Shown here in pieces: positions 1 through 5,497 of a DNA stretch of 7,404 bases. Position numbers and translations under genes: made by a program. The DNA lies in assembly GCA_025055465.1 (NCBI GenBank), contig JANWXA010000093.1, forward strand, positions 1 to 7,404, given 5' to 3'. Position 1 is the first letter of the stretch. Every line of letters begins with the position of its first letter. The notes under the pieces were generated by a model. It was not told the DNA's origin. It was given only the letters and a program-made list of their open reading frames with translations, and did not search any database. The DNA is from Candidatus Kapaibacterium sp. Lineage in GTDB: Bacteria; Bacteroidota; Ignavibacteria; Kapaibacteriales; HRBIN21.

Positions 1-394
1 GGCGCTGCGCAATACAATTGGGGAGACAGGGGCCCGGCTGCGTGCGTGGGCAACGATTTGGAGTGCGAACCTTCATGTTGCTTACGTAATGCCAAATTGG
101 AATACGTTGCTGTACGCAGGCGGAGCATGGGAGCAGACTCGCATAGAGTCGGAGTATACTTTCACACTCCCTATTCAGCTTCAACTTCAGTTGGGCTTAC
201 TTCCGGAGAACAAGCAGCCGACGCCCGAACAACCTGGGGATACAAAACCGCAGATTGTGCGTCCAGTCTTTCTTGACACAAACTGGAAGCTCACTCTTGG
301 AGTCGCGCAGCCCATTGGTCCGCTTGTCTTGGCGGTAGATGGCAGCATCAGCAAGTTTCCGTTGCTGAGTCTCGGGATACTTTATCAGTGGTAG
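1..394 (+). CDS. Probable outer-membrane beta-barrel protein, C-terminal part (5' truncated)
   Basis: The frame is open from base 2 to a TAG at 392-394, giving 130 visible residues; the start lies outside the window. An internal ATG at 89 would give a 101-residue product, but the same frame stays open and protein-like upstream of it, so I read this as the tail of a longer protein. The visible part shows alternating polar/hydrophobic strands, for example around LPIQLQLQLGLL, a Pro/Lys/Asp-rich loop (ENKQPTPEQPGDTKPQ), then further amphipathic strands, and it ends in LSLGILYQW. A terminal aromatic residue closing an amphipathic last strand is the usual signal recognised by the Bam machinery for outer-membrane barrels. 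I do not recognise the specific family and cannot assign a substrate. Seen: strand pattern and terminal Trp. Inferred: outer-membrane location. Confidence 0.55.
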   Translation, partial: ALRNTIGETGARLRAWATIWSANLHVAYVMPNWNTLLYAGGAWEQTRIESEYTFTLPIQLQLQLGLLPENKQPTPEQPGDTKPQIVRPVFLDTNWKLTLGVAQPIGPLVLAVDGSISKFPLLSLGILYQW

Positions 395-435
395 GGCCTT
401 TTCAGCCCGGCTGTTGCAGTTTCCGTCATGGAAAG

Positions 436-449
436 CGCTGATATCAGCG
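436..449. promoter_or_regulatory. Perfect 14-bp palindrome upstream of the crp/fnr gene (candidate operator)
   Basis: CGCTGATATCAGCG is its own reverse complement. It ends 9 bases before the TATTTTTG -10 element and so sits where the -35 region would be. A second, shorter inverted repeat (TTTCC, 5-base spacer, GGAAA) lies directly before it at 420-434. The position suits a repressor or autoregulatory site for the Crp/Fnr-like product encoded downstream. The half-sites are contiguous, unlike the spaced half-sites typical of CRP or FNR boxes, so the binding protein is uncertain. It is not followed at once by a T-run, so it does not look like a terminator. Confidence 0.4.
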
Positions 450-458
450 AAGGTATTG

Positions 459-466
459 TATTTTTG
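459..466 (+). promoter_or_regulatory. Candidate -10 element for the crp/fnr gene
   Basis: TATTTTTG matches the TAnnTTTG -10 form described for Bacteroidota housekeeping promoters at every fixed position. Transcription would start near 472-474, leaving a leader of about 25 bases that contains the ribosome binding site GAAGGGG (482-488), nine bases before the ATG at 498. I see no convincing -35 hexamer; that position is taken up by the 14-bp palindrome. Confidence 0.45.
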
Positions 467-497
467 CAGCAAACGTTAGACGAAGGGGCAAAGCGCA

Positions 498-1205
498 ATG
501 TCTCAGCGCGTGACGATCCCAGCTTGCGAGGCATGTCCGGTGCGGATTCACAGCGTCTTTGACGCCCTTCATGGGGGAGAGACTGAGGTTTTAGACGAGT
601 CTAAGGGATGCTACTTCTACCGTCGGGGGGAAGTGATTTTTCATGAAGGCAGCTATCCAGCGGGAGTCTATTGTATTCACCAGGGCGCTGTGAAGCTCTA
701 CCGAAGCGATTCTATGGGGAATCTGGTCATCGTGCGGTTGGCTAAGCAAGGGGATTTGTTGGGGTATCGCGCGCTACTCAGCAACGAGCGGTATACAGCA
801 ACGGCGGAAGCGTTGGAGGACACGGTGTTGTGCTTCGTTCCTCGGGCAACGTTTTTTGAGCTGTTACGGCAAAACAGTGATCTGATGGCAGCGGTGACTG
901 AATTGCTGGCACGCGACCTTCGGACTGCCGAGAGTCGTCTGGCATCGCTGGCACAGAAAACCGTCCCGCAGCGGCTGGCAGAGATTCTGCTCTACCTGCG
1001 TGAGTTGTTCGGCGAAGACGAGCACGGGGTTCTGAAGACATCTATGACCCGACGGGAGCTGGCGGAGCTGGTAGGTACTGCCCCGGAAACAGTCATCCGG
1101 TTGCTCAGCGATTTTCAGCGTAAAAGGCTCATCGCTGTTGATCACCGGCATATCCGGATCCTACAGCCTTCAGGGTTAGCGCACGTCGCCGAGCTGTACG
1201 ATTGA
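498..1205 (+). CDS. Crp/Fnr-family transcriptional regulator
   Basis: A 235-residue DNA-binding regulator, the normal length for Crp/Fnr proteins. Residues about 38-125 form the cyclic-nucleotide-binding-like beta-roll (G44EVIFHEGS, then VYCIHQGAVKLY, then GDLLGYRALLS). Residues about 127-155 form the dimerisation helix, and 157-235 the winged helix-turn-helix. The recognition helix reads PETVIRLLSDF, with Glu197 and Arg201 in the positions that contact DNA in CRP and FNR. Ile200 replaces the Ser of FNR. The N-terminus has C10-x2-C13, and further cysteines lie at 38, 59 and 112; Cys112 falls about where FNR has its fourth cluster ligand. A canonical third N-terminal FNR cysteine is missing, so an oxygen-sensing Fe-S cluster is possible but not shown. 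The ATG at 498 has an SD (GAAGGGG). The gene is converging on the peroxidase gene, 23 bases away. The effector and regulon cannot be read from the sequence. Confidence 0.93.
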   Translation: MSQRVTIPACEACPVRIHSVFDALHGGETEVLDESKGCYFYRRGEVIFHEGSYPAGVYCIHQGAVKLYRSDSMGNLVIVRLAKQGDLLGYRALLSNERYTATAEALEDTVLCFVPRATFFELLRQNSDLMAAVTELLARDLRTAESRLASLAQKTVPQRLAEILLYLRELFGEDEHGVLKTSMTRRELAELVGTAPETVIRLLSDFQRKRLIAVDHRHIRILQPSGLAHVAELYD

Positions 1206-1228
1206 GTTCTTGGTGGTGCGGTACTGCA

Positions 1229-2254
1229 TTATTCTGGACGGCCATAAAGCGGATTCCGCAGGAGTGAGGAGTCAGTGAGGCTGTGGAGGAAAGCTTCTAA
1301 GGCGATGAGTTCTGCCTCGGAAAGGCCAAGGGGGCGAAGACGCCTGTCTTTTGTAGCTATGGGGAAACCGCCCGTATTGTAGCGGCGCAGCACCTCCAGG
1401 AGACTGCTGATGGAGCCATCGTGCAAGTAAGGGGCAGTGAGCGAGATGTTCCGGAGGCTTGGCGTCCGGAAGCGAGCGATATCGGCGGGATCGCGCGTTA
1501 CGGCAGCGCGTCCCTCCTCCCAGTAGTGGGCTAAGAGGCCATTGCAGTAGAACTGGTAGTCGGAAAAAAGCGGCGGGCGGTGGCACTCACTGCAGCCGGA
1601 GCGGAAAAACACCTGCATTCCGCGGCGTTGCTGTGGGGTTAGAGCAGTGGTGTCCCCGCGAACGAAGCGGTCGTACGGGGAGTGCCCGCTGAGGATTGTG
1701 CGGACGAAGGCAGCGATAGCCTTGGCTGCTAAGGCCGCGGAGGGCTCGGCTCGAAAAGCCTGGTAGAAGGCATTCCGATAGGACAAGTGGCGCTGAAGGT
1801 GGGCGGAAAAGGCAGCTGTATCAGGCCAGCCAAAGACGCGAGGCGAAGTAAGCGTGATCAGGATGTCGTGTTCCAGAGAGCCGACGGAGCCATCCCATAG
1901 CAGTAGGGAAGCGTAGGCAACATTTGCCAATGGTAAGGTGCTGCGCCAGTGTTTTCGTCCATGGATACCAGTGCTGAGCGTTGCAGCATCGGAAAAAGCG
2001 CGTTCCTGCCTGTGGCAAGAAGCGCAGGAGATGGTGCCGGTCATTGAGAGAGCCTGCGGGTCATAAAACAATCGGCGCCCCAAGAGGATGCGCTCGGCTG
2101 TGAAAGGATTGTCGGCCGGCACCGGGAGAGGGGGGAATCCTGGTGGGACTTCTACAATGCTTGGTTTGGGGTCAGGGGAGAGCTCGCGTTGACATCCCGT
2201 CAGGACGAGACCACAGAGTAGGAAGGAGCAGTAGTAGCGCAGCAGCTTATTCAT
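1229..2254 (-). CDS. Di-haem cytochrome c peroxidase / MauG-family lipoprotein
   Basis: A 341-residue exported di-haem protein of the CCP/MauG family. Bacterial members reduce hydrogen peroxide with electrons from small c-type cytochromes; MauG-like members oxidise other substrates. The N-terminus has a short basic start, a hydrophobic stretch (about 7-19) and a lipobox LTGC with Cys21 as the lipidation site, so it is probably anchored to a membrane facing the periplasm. Haem 1 binds at C77-A-S-C80-H81 and haem 2 at C221-S-E-C224-H225. Other family marks are LLWDGS (Trp120) between the haems and FRTPSLRN followed by TAPYLHDGS (about 262-281). I chose the ATG at 2254 because a signal peptide begins there; the frame is open further upstream but only inside thyX. 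That start overlaps the thyX stop in ATGAATAA (2247-2254), which implies translational coupling. Peroxidase versus MauG-like activity cannot be settled here. Confidence 0.92.
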   Translation of the reverse strand: MNKLLRYYCSFLLCGLVLTGCQRELSPDPKPSIVEVPPGFPPLPVPADNPFTAERILLGRRLFYDPQALSMTGTISCASCHRQERAFSDAATLSTGIHGRKHWRSTLPLANVAYASLLLWDGSVGSLEHDILITLTSPRVFGWPDTAAFSAHLQRHLSYRNAFYQAFRAEPSAALAAKAIAAFVRTILSGHSPYDRFVRGDTTALTPQQRRGMQVFFRSGCSECHRPPLFSDYQFYCNGLLAHYWEEGRAAVTRDPADIARFRTPSLRNISLTAPYLHDGSISSLLEVLRRYNTGGFPIATKDRRLRPLGLSEAELIALEAFLHSLTDSSLLRNPLYGRPE

Positions 2255-3113
2255 CAATGAGGTGCTGTCCAATACGGGCCAGTTTCTCCTGGAATTCCTG
2301 CGCTTCCCGCCCAAGGAGACCGACTTCCAGCAGGGCTTGCTCACTGAGGGTTGAGCCCTGGAGCAAGCGGGCAAGAATATACTGTTCTTGACGAGAAAAG
2401 GTAAGAGCCTGCAGGACATAGTCCTCAAAGGCCTCCCATGCCAGTGGAACGACGGTTTTGACGATATCGGCGATGGTGCAGGCATAGAGGCGGATTTCGT
2501 ACTGCGCGTGCTCGTCCATCCGAAGGCGCAGGAAATGGAAGAGGTTGTGCAGGTCAATTTTCCAGTACCACTCCGTATATGAGGAAAGGGGCAAGTTGAT
2601 GCGGGCAAGCTCACGCGCAAGGTTGTGCTGCAAGAGCGCCTGGTACTCGGCGTACAGCGTTGCTTGTGTTTGTCGCAGTCGTTCAACCAGGGTCTGAGCC
2701 AGCTCTTCCGGCAGAGACTCTTCGGCACGTCCTTGCTTGTTATGCGGGCTTTGGGGGCGCAGTTGATCAGGGTCAGGCACGTAAAACTCCTCCCGCATGA
2801 TGGAGTAGCGCCCGCTGTATTCGTTGACGCTGGCCGTTCGGTGCCGAATCCACTGACGTGCCACGAAAATAGGCAGCTTGATATGAAACTTGAATTCAAC
2901 CATTTCAAAGGGAGACGTATGCCTGTGGCGCATCAGATATCGAATAAGCTTGCGGTCGTCCCTGACACTGCGCGTTCCTTCTCCATAGGAGACGCGAGCG
3001 GCCTGGACAATAGCTGCATCGTCGCCCATAACATCTACGAGGCGAACGAACCCCTTGTCTAAGCACCGAAATTCCTTGCCGATCAGCGCTTCTACTTCCG
3101 GACGGAGTGGCAT
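2247..3113 (-). CDS. thyX: FAD-dependent thymidylate synthase ThyX
   Basis: Converts dUMP to dTMP in the cytoplasm using methylene-tetrahydrofolate as carbon donor and NADPH-reduced FAD as hydride carrier. It is the flavin enzyme that replaces ThyA in many bacteria. The 288-residue product contains the ThyX signature RHRx7S at residues 90-100 (RHRTASVNEYS), which binds FAD and dUMP. Upstream is HRHTSPFEMVEFKFHIKLPIFVARQW (shown here as two conserved blocks, HTSPFEM at 65-71 and PIFVARQW at 81-88). A later block, near LPLSSYTEWYWKIDL and EHAQYEIR, supplies further conserved residues. Length is at the upper end of the usual 220-290 range. The ATG at 3113 is preceded in frame by a TAG 12 bases upstream, so it is the first possible start; no good Shine-Dalgarno is visible. 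It is the first gene of a two-gene operon with the di-haem peroxidase and is transcribed divergently from the SRP RNA. Confidence 0.96.
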   Translation of the reverse strand: MPLRPEVEALIGKEFRCLDKGFVRLVDVMGDDAAIVQAARVSYGEGTRSVRDDRKLIRYLMRHRHTSPFEMVEFKFHIKLPIFVARQWIRHRTASVNEYSGRYSIMREEFYVPDPDQLRPQSPHNKQGRAEESLPEELAQTLVERLRQTQATLYAEYQALLQHNLARELARINLPLSSYTEWYWKIDLHNLFHFLRLRMDEHAQYEIRLYACTIADIVKTVVPLAWEAFEDYVLQALTFSRQEQYILARLLQGSTLSEQALLEVGLLGREAQEFQEKLARIGQHLIDE

Positions 3114-3137
3114 GATGGCATGCTATGTTGTACGGAG

Positions 3138-3145
3138 CGAAATTA
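3138..3145 (-). promoter_or_regulatory. Tentative -10 element for the thyX operon
   Basis: On the minus strand this reads TAATTTCG, one mismatch from TAnnTTTG. It would start transcription about 20 bases before the thyX ATG, giving a very short leader, which fits the lack of a clear Shine-Dalgarno. No convincing -35 hexamer is seen about 17 bases further up. This is a weak call. Confidence 0.25.
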
Positions 3146-3202
3146 GTAAAACTCGGGCCGGAGGACTTCAGAGTGTGGGCACATGGTCTACGGGTGCTGA
3201 TG

Positions 3203-3210
3203 TAATTTTA
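3203..3210 (+). promoter_or_regulatory. Candidate -10 element for the SRP RNA gene
   Basis: TAATTTTA differs from TAnnTTTG only in the last base and ends five bases before the inferred 5' end of the SRP RNA near 3215. That is the right spacing for a -10 box. No good -35 hexamer is visible near 3180-3186. Together with the tentative thyX element, it makes 3114-3214 a divergent promoter region. Confidence 0.4.
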
Positions 3211-3214
3211 CCTC

Positions 3215-3320
3215 GGGGACTGAGTCCCGTGCGGCCGTCGTAGGCTCAACCCCGCCAGGTCCGGGAGGAAGCAACGGTAGGTCTACTGGCGGCGTGACAC
3301 GGTTGGCTTGGTCCCTTTTT
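3215..3320 (+). ncRNA. ffs: Signal recognition particle RNA, small bacterial (4.5S) type
   Basis: RNA scaffold of the signal recognition particle; it binds Ffh and speeds targeting of nascent membrane proteins to FtsY. The conserved apical domain is at about 3253-3277: CGCCAGG, then stem TCC (3260-3262), tetraloop GGGA (3263-3266), stem GGA (3267-3269), then AGCAACGG, which matches the Ffh-binding symmetric and asymmetric loops. Helices continue outward: GTAG (3240-3243) with CTAC (3283-3286), GCCG (3234-3237) with CGGC (3290-3293), CCGTG (3227-3231) with CACGG (3298-3302), and the terminal GGGAC (3216-3220) with GTCCC (3311-3315). A T5 run follows at 3316-3320, which with the closing helix could end transcription. 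At about 100 nt with a single hairpin it is the short form without an Alu domain. The exact ends are inferred from the pairing. Confidence 0.93.
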
Positions 3321-3349
3321 GTGTTGTGCGGGCGTGACCATGGGTGGCC

Positions 3350-3380
3350 TTGACAATTGCTCACGCTTGTACTAAATTTG
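3350..3380 (+). promoter_or_regulatory. Strong candidate promoter for ftsQ-ftsA-ftsZ
   Basis: TTGACA at 3350-3355, a 17-base spacer, and TAAATTTG at 3373-3380. The first box is the perfect sigma-70 -35 consensus, and the second fits both the TATAAT-like position and the TAnnTTTG form of Bacteroidota. Transcription would start near 3386-3388, leaving a leader of about 60 bases before the ftsQ ATG at 3446. It lies 30 bases beyond the end of the SRP RNA, so the division genes need not depend on read-through from ffs. It is the best-looking promoter in the window. Confidence 0.7.
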
Positions 3381-3402
3381 TAGCGTCGCATAGACACTGT
3401 AG

Positions 3403-3432
3403 GCCTGCCGACTTTGCAGCGGTTCGGTGGGC
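3403..3432 (+). promoter_or_regulatory. Predicted hairpin in the ftsQ leader
   Basis: GCCTGCCGA (3403-3411) pairs with TCGGTGGGC (3424-3432) over nine positions, seven Watson-Crick pairs plus two adjacent G-U wobbles, around a 12-base loop. The 3' arm ends three bases before the ftsQ Shine-Dalgarno AGGGA (3436-3440). No T-run follows, so it is not an intrinsic terminator. It could affect translation of ftsQ or mRNA stability; it could also be chance. Confidence 0.35.
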
Positions 3433-3445
3433 TCCAGGGATATAA

Positions 3446-4210
3446 ATGAGGAAGTGGCAGCGACACGGCTCGCGTCCGCGGTGGGTGGGAGGTGTCTTCG
3501 ATACCTCGCAAGTGCCGCCAGGGGGAGAATCTCCCTCTGAAAGGAGGTTTGCACGCCGCTTTCTTCTCTTTTCCGGGGTCGTAGCTGTTGTTGCTGTTGT
3601 CGCGGTGCGCTGGTGGGAGCGTCAGCCATTGATGGAGGTGCGGATGGAGGGAAATTCACTCGTGGATTCGACGGAGTTGCTTGCTCTTGTACCACGGGAT
3701 CGGGTGCATGATGCTCCTCAACGCCTGGGGGAATGGGCCACTGCAGTCCTACGGCATCCCCTGATAGCTTCGGCAGCGGCTTACTGGGAAGCACCTGGCA
3801 TTGTGCGGATTGTTGTCCGTGAGCACAAGCTTCTGGGAATCCTCAGGGATTCCGATCCGCCAGCTGTGGTGGACGAAACAGGGGTTGTGCGAGTAATGCC
3901 ATTGCAGGGACTACCAGCGAGGTTACCAAAGTTAGATGGGGTAGAATCTTTTGCCGACGTTGCTCCCTCAGTCGCATATCTGCTCCGGGTTATTCCGCAA
4001 GATTCTCTTGCTCGTGTCCGCTGGGAAGACGCTTTTGGGTGGGTGGTGCAGTTACGAGATGGCTCTACCCTGCTTCTGGGCGACACAGTGGGTGCGGTTG
4101 AAAAATGGTATCGGTGGAGTTGCTTCCGGCGTTCCGTTCCGTCAGCGGCTCCACTCCGTGCAGATCTGCGATGGCAGAGAGCGGTTGTCGTGCAGCCGCC
4201 AGTTGAATAG
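3446..4210 (+). CDS. ftsQ: Cell division protein FtsQ/DivIB
   Basis: A bitopic inner-membrane protein of the divisome that links the cytoplasmic ring to the FtsB/FtsL and FtsW/FtsI septal peptidoglycan machinery. The 254 residues have the FtsQ layout: a basic cytoplasmic tail (1-38), one membrane segment (about 39-54, FLLFSGVVAVVAVVAV), and a POTRA domain (about 62-130, starting LMEVRMEGNSLV). Then comes the FtsQ beta domain with VVDETGVV (141-148), LPKLDG (160-165) and VRWEDAFGWVVQLRDGSTLLLGD (shown in part at 191-213). Overall sequence conservation is low, as usual for FtsQ, so the call leans on layout and on the ftsA and ftsZ neighbours. The ATG at 3446 has an SD, AGGGA, five bases upstream. 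The gap to ftsA is 13 bases. The usual murC/ddl neighbours are absent upstream; the SRP RNA gene is there instead. Confidence 0.87.
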   Translation: MRKWQRHGSRPRWVGGVFDTSQVPPGGESPSERRFARRFLLFSGVVAVVAVVAVRWWERQPLMEVRMEGNSLVDSTELLALVPRDRVHDAPQRLGEWATAVLRHPLIASAAAYWEAPGIVRIVVREHKLLGILRDSDPPAVVDETGVVRVMPLQGLPARLPKLDGVESFADVAPSVAYLLRVIPQDSLARVRWEDAFGWVVQLRDGSTLLLGDTVGAVEKWYRWSCFRRSVPSAAPLRADLRWQRAVVVQPPVE

Positions 4211-4223
4211 GGACTGTGGTGTC

Positions 4224-5462
4224 ATGAAGCAGGAGCTGACGCGTCGAGAACAGGGTGCAGGAACCATCGTTAGCTTGGATATCGGCACAACAAAAGTCTG
4301 CGCCTTGGTGGCTCAACCGCAGCCCGACACGGGAGAATTGCATATCCTGGGGGTTGGAACAGCTCCCAGTGAGGGGCTCAATCGCGGCGTGGTTGTCAAT
4401 ATTGAGAAAACAATTGCCTCCATTGCCCAGGCAGTGGAGCAAGCCGAGCAGCGTTCCGGTATTCGCATCCGGCGGGTGACTGTGGGCATTGCTGGCGACC
4501 ACATACGAGCACAGCAGACCCATAGCGTGATCGCTATTTCCAATCCTAACCGGGAGATCACGGCTCACGATGTTGCACGTCTCCTGGAAGATGCCCGCAG
4601 TGTTGCCTTGCCACCGGATCGGGTCATTCTCCACCTTGTGCCGCAGGGGTACATCGTGGATGGGCAGGATGGTATTACCGATCCTGTGGGGATGAGCGGT
4701 GTGCGAATGGAAGCCCGGGTCTGCATCATTACGGCATTGGTCACGGCGGTACAGAATCTCCACCGGTGTATTGAGCGCGTCGGACTGCAGATTGAGCACG
4801 TTGTGCTACAGCCCCTTGCCAGTAGTTATGCTGTGCTGGAATCGGAAGAGAGGGAAGTGGGTGTTGCCTTGGTTGATATTGGCGGGGGAACGACGGATAT
4901 CGCCATTTTTGAGGAGGGGGTAGTACGGTATACGGCGGTCTTCGGCATTGCTGGACGCCAAATTACGGATGACATCCGACGGGGCCTGGGCATTATTGCA
5001 GCCCAGGCAGAGGAGATCAAACAGCGATACGGACACGCACTGCAGGAGAGTATTTTGCACGATGAGGTCTTCATGATTCCCGGCATAGGTGGTCGCAAGC
5101 CTATGGAGATTAGCAAGAGCTTGCTTTGCCAAATTATTCAGCCACGGGTGGAGGAGATACTGGAATTTGTGTTGGCCGAGATACACCGTGCGGGGTATCT
5201 GAATCGCTTGCCTGCTGGTGTTGTGCTGACGGGAGGCACCGCATTGCTGCGGGGTATTGATGAGCTGGCCCAGCGCATTTTCCGGATGCCTGTCAAAATC
5301 GGCTTCCCCAGCGCTCGGGGAGGATTAGCACCGGAGGTCGCTCATCCGATGTATTCTACTGCTGTGGGCTTGCTGCTCTTTACAATAGAGAACCAGCGGC
5401 GGGTCAAGCCACAAAAACGATCGCTCCTGCAGCGCTTGAGAGCTTTCTTTGAAGAGCTATAA
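4224..5462 (+). CDS. ftsA: Cell division protein FtsA
   Basis: An actin-like ATPase that tethers FtsZ filaments to the inner membrane and recruits later divisome proteins. The 412 residues show the actin-fold motifs in order: phosphate-1 SLDIGTTKVCALV (17-29, Asp19), the FtsA-specific 1C/SHS2 region (about 92-175), phosphate-2 VDIGGGTTDIAIF (217-229, with Asp218 and Asp225), and the adenosine motif VVLTGGTALLRGI near the C-terminal third. The C-terminus, SLLQRLRAFFEEL, can form the amphipathic membrane-targeting helix, preceded by a basic linker (RRVKPQKR). The frame is open well upstream inside ftsQ, but the ATG at 4224 gives the normal FtsA N-terminus and sits 13 bases after the ftsQ stop. 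No strong Shine-Dalgarno is visible, which suggests coupling to ftsQ translation. ftsZ follows after 35 bases. Confidence 0.97.
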   Translation: MKQELTRREQGAGTIVSLDIGTTKVCALVAQPQPDTGELHILGVGTAPSEGLNRGVVVNIEKTIASIAQAVEQAEQRSGIRIRRVTVGIAGDHIRAQQTHSVIAISNPNREITAHDVARLLEDARSVALPPDRVILHLVPQGYIVDGQDGITDPVGMSGVRMEARVCIITALVTAVQNLHRCIERVGLQIEHVVLQPLASSYAVLESEEREVGVALVDIGGGTTDIAIFEEGVVRYTAVFGIAGRQITDDIRRGLGIIAAQAEEIKQRYGHALQESILHDEVFMIPGIGGRKPMEISKSLLCQIIQPRVEEILEFVLAEIHRAGYLNRLPAGVVLTGGTALLRGIDELAQRIFRMPVKIGFPSARGGLAPEVAHPMYSTAVGLLLFTIENQRRVKPQKRSLLQRLRAFFEEL

Positions 5463-5497
5463 GTAGTTATGTTTCACAAGCTGTCGGTGAGGTTGTT

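Noticed and set aside
394..408. GGGC/GCCC hairpin just after the beta-barrel gene as a terminator
   Set aside because: Only four pairs and no following T-run at the right distance; too weak to call.
2255..2908. Open frame extending the peroxidase gene upstream to 2908, giving a 559-residue fusion
   Set aside because: The added part lies wholly inside thyX in another frame and does not resemble a protein, whereas the ATG at 2254 starts a clear lipoprotein signal peptide.
2625..3062. 145-codon open frame on the plus strand
   Set aside because: Antisense to thyX, whose motifs are unmistakable; no recognisable domain and no ribosome binding site worth noting.
3372..3794. 140-codon open frame on the minus strand opposite the ftsQ promoter and ftsQ start
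   Set aside because: Low-complexity Pro/Gln/Arg-rich shadow of ftsQ in the opposite strand; it would run into the ffs-side promoter region.
3951..4223. Open frame extending ftsA upstream to 3951
   Set aside because: It overlaps the conserved end of ftsQ; the ATG at 4224 gives the normal FtsA N-terminus and length.
4065..4799. 244-codon open frame on the minus strand
   Set aside because: Antisense shadow of ftsA and the ftsQ end; no coherent protein features.
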